From contig JAZRQJ010000015.1 of the NCBI GenBank assembly GCA_045649685.1, forward strand, positions 74,162-138,161: a DNA stretch of 64,000 nucleotides, in the 5' to 3' direction. The notes below the pieces were generated by a model. It was not told where the DNA came from. It saw only the letters and a program-made list of their open reading frames with translations, and searched no databases. The DNA is from RUG12519 sp045649685 (GTDB lineage: Bacteria > Bacillota > Clostridia > Oscillospirales > Ruminococcaceae). The translations under genes were made by a program, and so were the position numbers. Below are positions 26,327 through 35,453 of the stretch, one piece after another; the first letter of the stretch is position 1, and the number at the start of each line of letters is the position of its first letter.

Positions 26327-28270
26327 TTAAAAAGCATAATGTAATTTATTAATTATTTCTTGTTTTAATTCGTTTGTTAAAGGGTTAGCATAATTAAAAG
26401 CGGTGGTATCAGAGTCGTTGTTTTGTGATAAAAACAGCCATTGCCAATGTAAACAGTTTTGTTCAATTGTTAAAGAATTGTTTGCAACTAAGTCTAGATC
26501 TACCCATTCTACCGCATGTTGTGTAGAGTCTGCTAGTAAAAGTTTGTTATTTAATGAATCATATTCAATAAATGTTTGCCAATGACCATTATTAAGATTT
26601 AATACTGGAGAAGGATTATTAGATGTAAAATGAGCAATTAGAAATTCTTTCACGTTTTCTGTTTGATTTTTTCTTTCTGCGTCTAAGTTAGAAATAGTAT
26701 CTAGTTCTTTATAATAACCTAAATCATATGTATTAATGTTATTGTTACGCAAATAGTTTATAACGTTTTCTATATCTAGAGTCTGTCGCATAAGGTCTAC
26801 GCTTCCACCATGATTTAAGAAATGATTCATTACATTGTGAAATCCATTTATTGGTTGGTTATTACCGTTAATATAATTAAAATAGTTTATAGCAGTAGTG
26901 GAGGCAAATATGCCACATGTTTCACCGAAATACTCGCCATTTAATGTATTATTTGTCCATTGATGTCCCGCTAAAAGGTTATTCCAAGCATTACATTTTG
27001 ATATGTTATTTATTTTATTATTGATATTTTGTCGAATTTTTTGAGTATACTTATCTACGATTTGTTGACCTGGTTCCAGAACATTTGAATTTAGTCTGAT
27101 TTCTTTTATACGCCCATCGAATTGATCAATCATGTTGTTGAGTATATATAAGTTGTTGATGTCGATATCGGTGTCTTTTATGATACGGTTGATATACTCT
27201 AATGTGTCATTAATAGTGAAGACATCGTTCATGTAATTCATGTAGTATTTGAGATTGTTTTGATTTGAGTGGAAAACGATTGTTTCTATCATATTTATTA
27301 CATTATTCAATCCGAAATAGATCATGTTGTTCATGTTGTTCATGTTGTTCATGTTGTTCATGCCCATGTTGTTCATGGTCACCAAATTTTGTTTAATCTC
27401 AATCAACTCTGCTTCGTATTGTGGATTTATAGAAATATCAGAAGTTACATACTTTGCTATTTTAGCGAACTTATTATATTTTTCTTTGTAATTTTTAAAT
27501 AATTTGATTGCAGCTTCACATTGATTAATTTCAGCCATATTAGGAGTCTTCGATTTTAAATCATCTATTTTAAATTCTATGTGATGCTTTACTTTTTCTA
27601 ACAAAACTTTTGCATTTGGATCGAATTCAGTGATGTACATGCCGCCAAACATAGTATTAGTAAGAATTTCTGCTCTCAACTCAACAATTTTTTGTTTTGC
27701 CTCTTCAATTGCAACACTATCATTTGCTTCATTGTTCATGTTGTTGTTCATGTTATTGTTGTTATAATTGTTAATAGATGCAAGAGTATTTTCATAAAGT
27801 TTTTTAGTTTTCTTATTTATGGATTTGATAGCGTTAGATACGTCATCTTTTGTAATGGCTGGATATTTTTCTGGAGTTTCAAGATACATTGATAACTTAT
27901 CTATCAAAGGTCCTATTTTTTCAATATTTTCATTAATTGAGGTTATAAGATTTTTGTCTGGAATATTTAGATTAAAAATTTTGTTCATACAAATTTTTGT
28001 ATCATTTATTAATGATAAGTCACTTGCTAAACGGTTCCATTCCTCTTGATTAACTCTTTGGTTAACTGCTCTATCATAATCTAATTTATATCTTTTTTCT
28101 AATTTTGTTATGTTATTTCGAATTTTGTTATTCAATTTGTCAATAAATATTTGCTCGTTTTGATTTAACGTTGATGTACATTTTATTGCTCCTGTAGGCG
28201 CTACAACAGACGCAGACATTGTTGCCGCGCACAAAACAGCAATTAATTTCTTTAATATTTTACGTTTCAT
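26327..28270 (-). CDS. Secreted papain-like protein, family member C
   Basis: This is the largest intact member of the family (647 residues). The signal peptide KKLIAVLCAATMSASVVAP is followed by helical regions with two Asn/Met tracts (about residues 173-185 and 302-315). A C-terminal domain has a Cys in GETCGIFASTTAINYF, a His in NGHWQTFIEY and an Asp in LLLADSTQHA. The TCG context differs from the NCW of the other members, so this catalytic site is less certain. The ribosome site AAGGAG is 8 nt before ATG 28270. No partner gene or known family could be assigned. Confidence 0.65.
   Translation of the reverse strand: MKRKILKKLIAVLCAATMSASVVAPTGAIKCTSTLNQNEQIFIDKLNNKIRNNITKLEKRYKLDYDRAVNQRVNQEEWNRLASDLSLINDTKICMNKIFNLNIPDKNLITSINENIEKIGPLIDKLSMYLETPEKYPAITKDDVSNAIKSINKKTKKLYENTLASINNYNNNNMNNNMNNEANDSVAIEEAKQKIVELRAEILTNTMFGGMYITEFDPNAKVLLEKVKHHIEFKIDDLKSKTPNMAEINQCEAAIKLFKNYKEKYNKFAKIAKYVTSDISINPQYEAELIEIKQNLVTMNNMGMNNMNNMNNMNNMIYFGLNNVINMIETIVFHSNQNNLKYYMNYMNDVFTINDTLEYINRIIKDTDIDINNLYILNNMIDQFDGRIKEIRLNSNVLEPGQQIVDKYTQKIRQNINNKINNISKCNAWNNLLAGHQWTNNTLNGEYFGETCGIFASTTAINYFNYINGNNQPINGFHNVMNHFLNHGGSVDLMRQTLDIENVINYLRNNNINTYDLGYYKELDTISNLDAERKNQTENVKEFLIAHFTSNNPSPVLNLNNGHWQTFIEYDSLNNKLLLADSTQHAVEWVDLDLVANNSLTIEQNCLHWQWLFLSQNNDSDTTAFNYANPLTNELKQEIINKLHYAF
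27322..27378. repeat. 9-nt minisatellite inside member C
   Basis: Five to six copies of CATGTTGTT on the plus strand, coding Asn-Asn-Met on the minus strand. It is the same unit as in member B. A second short Asn/Met tract lies near 27735-27765. Confidence 0.85.
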
Positions 28271-28412
28271 TGAAATACTCCTTATTTAGTTAATTTCTAA
28301 AAATAAAATACTACAATAAAAATATGAATTCAAAATAGAATATTTGTAAAAAAATTGTAAATTTCAATATGTAGTGGAAGGTATAAATAGATTAACAAGT
28401 GTATTGTAAATA

Positions 28413-28447
28413 AAAAACTGACTTGTTAAAATTACAAGTCAGTTTTT
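28413..28447. terminator. Repeated hairpin terminator, copy 4
   Basis: Identical stem and loop to copy 1, located 26 nt after the stop of member D. Confidence 0.88.
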
Positions 28448-28472
28448 TATTTATCAAATCATTGACATTGTG

Positions 28473-29018
28473 CTATTGTATAGCCCTAGTTTTACGCAAT
28501 TCTTCCACGCGACGATTGTCAAGAATTATAGCATATTTTTCTTGAATTGCATTTTTGATTTGGAGTATTATACGATCAAGAGTATCATTTAACAACAAAA
28601 TATTATTTTCACGTGGTGCTACAAAACTACTTTGTCTACCGTATGTGTTTGGAATTAAGTTTTGGTTAGCTCTGTTTTTTATAAATTTAGCTATTTTGTG
28701 TATATCATTTTCTGATATTTGACACATAAAACTGAAACAGTCCGACCAATATTTTGCGGAATAATGATTTTCATATTTTGAATTATAGTAATATTTTATG
28801 CCGTACTCAGCAAATATTTCGTTAAGCTTATTTACGCTGGGTCTTAAAAACCAGCTTTCTATAGCCATTTTTGTAGTGCAATCGCTAAGTGCATATTGTG
28901 TTTCTACATCCATACTTTTTGCTTTAGGCCATAAAGCTTGCGCAGGAACTATGATAGATAAAGATAGTGTTGTTGCGCATAAGGTAGAAATTACTTTTTT
29001 TAATATTTTAGTTTTCAT
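28473..29018 (-). CDS. Small secreted protein, family member D
   Basis: This 181-residue protein carries the same signal peptide as its neighbours (KKVISTLCATTLSLSIIVPA) but no papain-like domain. The mature part is helical, with a central block around KYWSDCFSFMCQISENDIHKI that is clearly related to member E (MYWEGCLNFVSQLS). Both also share RVDRLREVFEQY-like and C-terminal DLIRDAIQ-like helices. There is no recognised domain. The ribosome site AAAGGTGA is 9 nt upstream of the ATG. It may be an inhibitor, a partner, or a chaperone-like companion of the larger secreted members; this is speculation. Confidence 0.65.
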   Translation of the reverse strand: MKTKILKKVISTLCATTLSLSIIVPAQALWPKAKSMDVETQYALSDCTTKMAIESWFLRPSVNKLNEIFAEYGIKYYYNSKYENHYSAKYWSDCFSFMCQISENDIHKIAKFIKNRANQNLIPNTYGRQSSFVAPRENNILLLNDTLDRIILQIKNAIQEKYAIILDNRRVEELRKTRAIQ

Positions 29019-29129
29019 TAAAATTTATCACCTTTCGTTTAATAATATAACTTGTATGATATTAGCATATTTTAAGTGATAAGTAAAATGATTTTTCTTT
29101 TTTGTTAATTATGTGAGAAACACAGCTTA

Positions 29130-29672
29130 TTATATAGCATAGACTGTGTGTAATTTTGCCTTGCGTGTTTCACTTAAAATGTTAACACGACCTTTTTGAA
29201 TAGCATCTCTTATGAGATCTAGCATGGTTAAAGGAGAACAAGATACAGTAGTATATGGGCCGCTGTGGCTTACAGTAGCATTATAATACACATCAAAATA
29301 TTTTGGAACTAAACTACCTGTCCGGTTTACTATATAGTTAGCTATTCTGTGCATATCATCTACTGATAATTGAGATACAAAATTCAAACAACCTTCCCAA
29401 TACATTGGGTCATAATAATCTGTTTCCGTATCAAAAACATCACGTATGTTATATTGCTCAAACACTTCTCGTAGTCTATCTACGCGTGGGATTAAAGCTT
29501 GATTTATTATAATATTTCTTAATGCCGAATCGTTGGTTCCGTAGTATAGTTCTGCTACATCTACTTTGGTCAGATCTGGCAGTAATGATGCTCCTACATG
29601 TACTATAACAGATGCTGATATTGTTGTTGCGCATAAAACAGCAATTACTTTTTTTAATATTTTATTATTCAT
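29130..29672 (-). CDS. Small secreted protein, family member E
   Basis: This paralogue of member D has about 180 residues. It has the family signal peptide (KKVIAVLCATTISASVIVHV), the block YWEGCLNFVSQLSVDDMHRI and a C-terminal helix LDLIRDAIQKGRVNIL. I place the start at ATG 29672, after GAAAGGTAG. The in-frame ATG at 29711 is part of the upstream palindrome region and would hide the signal peptide. No repeated terminator follows this gene, in contrast to most of its neighbours. Function unknown. Confidence 0.65.
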   Translation of the reverse strand: MNNKILKKVIAVLCATTISASVIVHVGASLLPDLTKVDVAELYYGTNDSALRNIIINQALIPRVDRLREVFEQYNIRDVFDTETDYYDPMYWEGCLNFVSQLSVDDMHRIANYIVNRTGSLVPKYFDVYYNATVSHSGPYTTVSCSPLTMLDLIRDAIQKGRVNILSETRKAKLHTVYAI

Positions 29673-29704
29673 TTGTTTACTACCTTTCGTTTTAAATATA
29701 ATTT

Positions 29705-29716
29705 GTATCATGATAC
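29705..29716. promoter_or_regulatory. 12-bp palindrome upstream of member E
   Basis: GTATCATGATAC, identical to the palindrome at 25959-25970. On the minus strand a TATAAT lies about 20 nt further upstream, so the palindrome would fall at the start of the transcript. Confidence 0.5.
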
Positions 29717-29843
29717 GATATATAGTATTATATACGTCTTATTTTCTTAATACTTAAAATTATTATGAAGTTTTATTTAATATTATATGAATTTTTTGTC
29801 GTAATTTGTTGATTTTTAAACAAATATATTGAAAAGATAATAG

Positions 29844-29878
29844 AAAAACTGACTTGCTAAATTTACAAGTCAGTTTTT
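29844..29878. terminator. Repeated hairpin terminator, copy 5
   Basis: Same hairpin as copies 1-4 with one stem change (TTGC instead of TTGT) and loop TAAATTT. It lies 10 nt after the stop of member F. Confidence 0.85.
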
Positions 29879-29887
29879 ATTTAATTA

Positions 29888-31312
29888 TTACATAGCTGAT
29901 ACACTTAATGCAAACGATTTAAACTGTTGCCAGTTGGCTGCACCACTAGATATGTCATCATTTGTGCTAGTTAATCTTTGTGGGAACATAATTGTCATCA
30001 GGTTTGCAGTATTGTTATTAATGGTATAAGTTGGACTAGCTATACTTTTAACTACAGATTGTAAAGGTACTGCCATAGGCATTGATTGTCTCGAATCTAG
30101 AGCTAATGATTGCTGAGATGCAATATCTATTCCGGCTATTGCTATCCAGTGTCCTCCTTGATCTGTCATTACATTTGCCATTATTGGAGTATCACTACAA
30201 CTAAAATGTTGAACAAGCAAAAAATATGCAATTTTATTCATGATATTTTCATATCTATTGTTGTTTGGTTGCGGGTTGTATATTTGTACTTCATTAGAAT
30301 ATATTCCATACATATTTAAATAAGAATTTATTGTATTTTCATTTTGAGCGGTGCCTAAGCAATTTGAGAGATGTGGTAGTAATTCACAGAACTTTTGATC
30401 GACTGAGTTGTTCTTTATAGGACTCTGTCCGTCTATGTTTAGAAAGTAGTTGGCGACATTTTGTGATGTATATAACCAGCAGTTGTTTACGGATTGAAGA
30501 CCGGCATAAATGCTTTGGAATTTTTGCTTTAATCCGTCTATGGTTATATGTTTATTTATTATATTTGATTCAGCTATATGAATTAGGTTATTTAGTTCGC
30601 TTTCAGCTTCATCCCACCATCCTTCATATAATGAATTGTGAGCAGGCTTATTATGATTGACAGGACTATGATTGACAGGACTATGATTAACATTGTGATT
30701 TTGATTATTTAGTATATCGTTCATCTTTTTAATCTTATTTTGTATTGCTATATTATTGATTTTGTTTTGCATTGCCATGTTGTTAATCATTAGAATGTTA
30801 TTAATCATTTTCATGTTATTAATCATTTTCATGTTGTTGTAATTTCTAATAGATGCAAGAGTGTTTTGATAAAGATTTTTTAGTTGTATATCTATGTTGT
30901 AAATATTACTATTAAGATTAATAATTGAAATATTGTTTAATTTTAAAGCATATAACGTGGACTTTATGCTTAGTTCTATTGGGAGTATTTGCTGATTAAA
31001 TTTATTGATTAATGTTTTGCTGGGGCAAATTAGTTTTTCTTTATGCATAAATGTTAAAGTGGAATATATGGAGTTTAGTTTTTCTAACATTTTTTTATTA
31101 TTTAGGTTATTTACGATTTGTTTTATTTCCAGTATATATTTACCCATATTTGCTATTGTATTGTTCAAATTTTGAATAAATTTTATTTCACTATTACTTA
31201 ATACTATGTTGTTGTGAGTATATATTGCTCCAGCAGATGATATAATAGACGTAGATATTGTTGCTGCACACAAGATAGATATAAATTTTTTTAATATTTT
31301 ATTTTTTACCAT
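29888..31312 (-). CDS. Secreted papain-like protein, family member F
   Basis: This 474-residue protein has a signal peptide (KKFISILCAATISTSIISS). Its N-terminal helical domain is closely similar to member B: both share LSNxEIxFIxNLNN, the CPSKTLI segment and a YNIDIQLKNLYQ-type helix. A low-complexity Asn/Met/Ile and His/Pro tract follows (about residues 170-222, with VNHSP repeats). The C-terminal domain matches member A: Cys278 in NNCWLYTSQNVANYF, a His in GGHWIAIAGIDI and an Asp in ALDSRQ. The gene therefore looks like a recombinant of B-like and A-like halves. GAAGGAG precedes the start. The Cys-His-Asp order suggests a papain-like hydrolase of unknown target. Confidence 0.7.
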   Translation of the reverse strand: MVKNKILKKFISILCAATISTSIISSAGAIYTHNNIVLSNSEIKFIQNLNNTIANMGKYILEIKQIVNNLNNKKMLEKLNSIYSTLTFMHKEKLICPSKTLINKFNQQILPIELSIKSTLYALKLNNISIINLNSNIYNIDIQLKNLYQNTLASIRNYNNMKMINNMKMINNILMINNMAMQNKINNIAIQNKIKKMNDILNNQNHNVNHSPVNHSPVNHNKPAHNSLYEGWWDEAESELNNLIHIAESNIINKHITIDGLKQKFQSIYAGLQSVNNCWLYTSQNVANYFLNIDGQSPIKNNSVDQKFCELLPHLSNCLGTAQNENTINSYLNMYGIYSNEVQIYNPQPNNNRYENIMNKIAYFLLVQHFSCSDTPIMANVMTDQGGHWIAIAGIDIASQQSLALDSRQSMPMAVPLQSVVKSIASPTYTINNNTANLMTIMFPQRLTSTNDDISSGAANWQQFKSFALSVSAM

Positions 31313-31438
31313 TGATATTACTCCTTCTATGCATAAAAATATGCAATAATACAGATAGAATTATACAGCAATAATTTAAATAAAATGTAACGATTTTGCG
31401 ACTAAATTGTAAATTTTTTATTAATATAGTTATATATA

Positions 31439-33520
31439 TTAAAATGTTTTAGAAATAGCAGGTAGTAATTGAGTTTTAAATTCAGACCATGAGTGAAATT
31501 CGCTGATGTAGTGGAAATTGTTTACATTAGTGAATGAAGGGAATAATACGTTAATTTCTCTTCCAAATTCATCTTCATAACCACTATCGCACATCAAGCC
31601 TACCATGCGATCGAGAGAATATATTTGAGGTTCGTTGAAATTTGGGTCTAAGACTACTACTTGATTTGTATCAATATCTATTCCAGCAATTACTACTGAA
31701 TGATTATTATTTTCATTAAAACGAACTAAATAGTCACTCTGAATACCCACTTCTACTGGAGTTATGGAATTTGTAAAGTGCTTGATTAATAATAATTTTG
31801 CAATTTTGTGCATTGTTTCAATATTTTTAATGTCATTTTTTTGGTAATATATAGCTGTGCGTGAGTGATTTAAGTTTAATTGATTTAAAATATTTGAACT
31901 GACTGAAGAGCTTGATTGTTTTTTGATTGCTTCAACAGAGAGATTAAAACCTAAATTATTAAATTCTCTTTCAATGTTGTCGAATTCATTTTTGTCTTGT
32001 TTTCCGGAATTTTTAATAATATTTTCATTTTTAATAAATTTTATGAAATTAATAATATTTTGTAAAGAGTACATCCAACAGTTTGAATGGCTTTGTGTGC
32101 CACAAATAATTGGTCGAATTTCATTTATTATACCTTCAGTACTAGTTTTAGGAGAATGATTTTTCATTTCTTTAATAGCTTGACTAAGCAAATTATCTAT
32201 ATCATTATTTGCGTTGTCTAGCCATTCTTGTGATTCATATTTTTTGAATACAATTTTTTTCATGTTCTTAGCGTTTTGCTTCATATTTGATATGGCTAAA
32301 TCAAAATGGTTAACAGCGCTTTTTAAGTCTTCTTTTAAGTTTTTATTAAAAGGGCTAAAGTTGATGTTTTGATAGAATAAATCGGCATTCGTTCCTATAA
32401 TGTGATGGTTAGACAGTGGATTATATTTTTTTATATATTCGACTAGTTTATTATTTTCTGTCTGTTTAGCTTTTGCGAGTTTTTCCAATATAGGTGTTTT
32501 ATTAGGATTAGAAACTATTGTATAGTTTTCTAGTGTAAATTGATTTAATTCTTGAATAACTTTATTCATCATTTCGATTGCGTTTTTCATGCCTGTTTCA
32601 TCACTTGTTTTAAAAGGTTGTCCACTTTTAATAAATTTCCAGGTGGCTTTTATAGTGTCGTTAATATCTTCATATTTTGCTTTATTGGGTGCAAATTGAT
32701 TGAAATATTGCATATAGAGTGCAAATTGATTAAAATCTGCTGTTCTTTGTTTGAATTCTATGATTTTGTCGTGTAACTGCATCCGCACATTAGTCATATA
32801 TGGACTAAGTATTGTTTTGCATGCCATATTATTGCGCATGTTGTCTATTTTGTCTTTAATTCAGTTAACTATATTCATATCTTGTTGGTGATATGATGCA
32901 ATATTGTTTTTCATTGTGTTACATATATTCAATGAATATCTCATCATATCAGTATAGCTCATATTGTTGTTTGTTATACTCTGATTATTTGAATCTGTAT
33001 TATTGTTTATTTTTTTATTGTTTTTTGTTGCTTTTTCTTTTTTGATTGAAAGTGTAACTTCTTGTAGAAGATTCTTAATATTTTCATTTGCTTTTGAAAG
33101 TTCATCATTAGTTTTGTTATAGTTATCAAGATTTTTGTTAGAATTCAATAGATTTAATGATGCTTCTAGACTCTGTATTGATTTTTCAATTTTATATAAC
33201 ATATCTAAACTAGAGACAGATCGTTTGTTAAGATTTTCTAAGTTTTTTGTTATAGAATTTATGTTTGATATAGCAGTTAACTTGATGTTTTTTTCATTGT
33301 CGTTGGTTTCTGGATACGTTGTTATTTTTTGTTTCATTTGTTCTAACATTGCTAAGCATTTTTTTATTGTTTCATTCAATTTTTTAAAATTGCTTTTCTG
33401 TTTTTGATTCATGGTTGTTATTCCCGAATATTCTATTGCTCCAGCAGATGTTAGCGCTGACATAGACATTGTTGTTGCACATAAAACAGCAATTAATTTT
33501 TTTACCACTTTAGTTTTCAT
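31439..33520 (-). pseudogene. Secreted papain-like protein, member G, split by one TGA
   Basis: The first part (33520-32861) encodes the family signal peptide and about 200 helical residues, and ends at TGA (32863-32861). The same frame continues after the stop without any shift. It runs through IKDKIDNMRNNM to 31439 and encodes the rest of a 692-residue family member, with Cys in SNCWMYSLQNIINF, His in NNHSVVIAGIDI and Asp in VVLDPN. Only one base separates it from an intact gene. The ATG 32839 inside the second part has no ribosome site upstream, so the downstream half is probably not translated on its own. The remaining domain looks uneroded, which suggests a recent mutation, a sequencing error, or read-through. 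No repeated terminator copy follows this gene. Confidence 0.75.
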
Positions 33521-33797
33521 TGATTTATAGTCCTTTCATAAATTTTAAAGTTAATAAAATTATATTTGACCTATTTAGTGTGTTCTATAAATTTTGATTA
33601 ACGATGAAATATTTAAGAATATATTGTAAATTGTTGTGGATTTTATGTTGATATCATACATCTTAGATAAATGTTATAGCAAACAAACTTAAAAAATATA
33701 ATCAGTGAAAGAGCAATAGTTTAACATTGTGCGTTAAATAATGTGTGTTATTAAACTGTGATTTTTAGCATAAATATATTTAAACTATAAATTATAA

Positions 33798-33826
33798 TTG
33801 TTTTTATTTTTAATATGCGGTATAAT
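33798..33826 (+). promoter_or_regulatory. Sigma-A promoter of the helicase gene
   Basis: TTGTTT (33798-33803), 17-nt spacer, TATAAT (33821-33826), 60 nt before the start. The remainder of 33521-33886 is AT-rich leader and the upstream region of member G, with no other feature that I can support. Confidence 0.65.
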
Positions 33827-33886
33827 TTTGATATAAGATTTAAGTATACATTGAGTATTGACATATATTTGTAGGGAGAACATTAA

Positions 33887-35323
33887 ATGAAATTTGAAGA
33901 TTTTAACTTGGCTCCATCTATTTTGAGAGCTTTAAAAGAACTTAAATATGAGAGTGCATCGCCGATTCAAAATAAAACTATTCCTGCCGTTTTAAGTGGA
34001 CGTGATTTAATTGGCTGTGCTGAAACTGGAACAGGAAAAACCTGTGCATTTGCTGTTCCTATAATTAACCATCTAATTTTAACTAGAAAAAAAGTGAAAA
34101 AAAAAGTGATAAGAGCTTTAGTTTTAGCACCAACCAGGGAACTCGCAATGCAAATATTTGATAGTTTTAGATCATATACTAAATATAATAGGATCCGTAG
34201 TTGTGTTGTTTTTGGTGCTGTTGGATATAGACCACAAATAGCAGCTTTAGGGAGGGGTGCAGACATTTTAATAGCAACTCCTGGTAGATTAAATGATTTA
34301 ATACGAAAAGGATATGTAGATTTATCTAACATTAGTTTTTTTGTTTTAGATGAGGCAGATATAATGCTAGATATGGGTTTTATAGAGGATATAAAAAAGT
34401 TAATTAAAATTATTCCTCGAGATCGGCAGACATTAATGTTTTCAGCAACTATGTCGAGAAGCATATTGAATTTGGCTAATTCTATTCTTAAAAATCCGAT
34501 AAAAGCAATTGTATCTCGACCGTCAACAACTATTGATTCAATTGATCAATCTGTTTATATGATAGACAAAAGAAATAAGATGAAATTTTTAATACAACTG
34601 ATTGATAGCTTTAATATTCAATCCGCACTGGTTTTTACCAGGACCAAAACAGCCTCAGATAAAGTTGCTAAGGAATTATTGAAAAATGGTATTGTTGCCA
34701 ATTCAATTCATAGCGATAAATCTCAGTGGGATAGATTAGGTGTGTTAAATGACTTTAAAAAAGGGAATATTAGAATTTTAGTTGCTACAGATATCGTCGC
34801 TAGAGGAATAGATATTAAAGGTGTTTCGCATGTTATTAATTATGACATACCGTATAATAGTGAAGCATATGTTCATAGAATAGGACGAACAGGTCGCGCT
34901 GGAAATGCAGGAGTAGCAATAACGTTTTGTGAATATTCTGAAAGGAATTTTTTAAGAGTAATTGAGAAGGCTATACGAAAAAAAATAAAAATTGTTAATA
35001 ACTATAATCAACAAAAAAATTGTCAAGTAAAAAATAAATTTTCTGTTGCTATGAAAAAGAATAAGTATAGAGAAAGTCTTTTGAAAACAAAAAATACAAT
35101 GAGTTTGTCAGAATATATTGACCCAGTTAAGCAATTTAAAGTTAGTGAAAAAAGAGTTGTTAAAAATAAAGTCAAGTCGTTTGATGAATGGATGAAAAAT
35201 GAAAGTTTAATTAAAATTAATAGGAACATGTTTAAAAATAGTTGTAAACAACCTATTGAATCAAAAAATCACAAAGATAAAATGTTTGATTTTGCACTCA
35301 GGAAATCTGATATAAAAAAATAA
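33887..35323 (+). CDS. DEAD-box RNA helicase
   Basis: This ATP-dependent RNA helicase of 478 residues remodels RNA, for example in ribosome assembly or cold adaptation. Motifs in order are the Q motif (SASPIQNKTIP), Walker A AETGTGKT, PTRELA, DEAD in VLDEADIMLDMGF, SAT in MFSATMS, and HRIGRTGRAG in the second lobe. A basic C-terminal tail of about 100 residues (rich in Lys) probably binds RNA. It is similar to RhlE/CshA-type helicases, but I do not assign a specific symbol. The start has GGGAGAAC just upstream. Confidence 0.93.
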   Translation: MKFEDFNLAPSILRALKELKYESASPIQNKTIPAVLSGRDLIGCAETGTGKTCAFAVPIINHLILTRKKVKKKVIRALVLAPTRELAMQIFDSFRSYTKYNRIRSCVVFGAVGYRPQIAALGRGADILIATPGRLNDLIRKGYVDLSNISFFVLDEADIMLDMGFIEDIKKLIKIIPRDRQTLMFSATMSRSILNLANSILKNPIKAIVSRPSTTIDSIDQSVYMIDKRNKMKFLIQLIDSFNIQSALVFTRTKTASDKVAKELLKNGIVANSIHSDKSQWDRLGVLNDFKKGNIRILVATDIVARGIDIKGVSHVINYDIPYNSEAYVHRIGRTGRAGNAGVAITFCEYSERNFLRVIEKAIRKKIKIVNNYNQQKNCQVKNKFSVAMKKNKYRESLLKTKNTMSLSEYIDPVKQFKVSEKRVVKNKVKSFDEWMKNESLIKINRNMFKNSCKQPIESKNHKDKMFDFALRKSDIKK

Positions 35324-35381
35324 AAATATATTTATTGAACTAAATAATTTATATATGGCTTTGATTTTTTATTTAAATTTT

Positions 35382-35410
35382 TTGGATTGTGGTAAAAAAT
35401 ATGATATAAT
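35382..35410 (+). promoter_or_regulatory. Sigma-A promoter of uppP
   Basis: TTGGAT (35382-35387), 17-nt spacer, TATAAT (35405-35410), 44 nt before uppP. Confidence 0.7.
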
Positions 35411-35453
35411 ACCTATTGTGTGTTTTACTTTGATACTAAGGGGTTTATAATTT

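Noticed and set aside
25321..27380. CRISPR-like short repeats
   Set aside because: The 9-nt units are directly adjacent without spacers, lie in frame within coding sequence, and no cas gene is present.
2281..33520. TGA read as tryptophan or selenocysteine, suggested by two in-frame TGA codons
   Set aside because: TGA is the natural stop of several intact genes here (for example def, fmt, thiD, tenA, the SpoIVFA-like gene and the methyltransferase-like gene at 5874), including stop-start overlaps, so the standard code applies.
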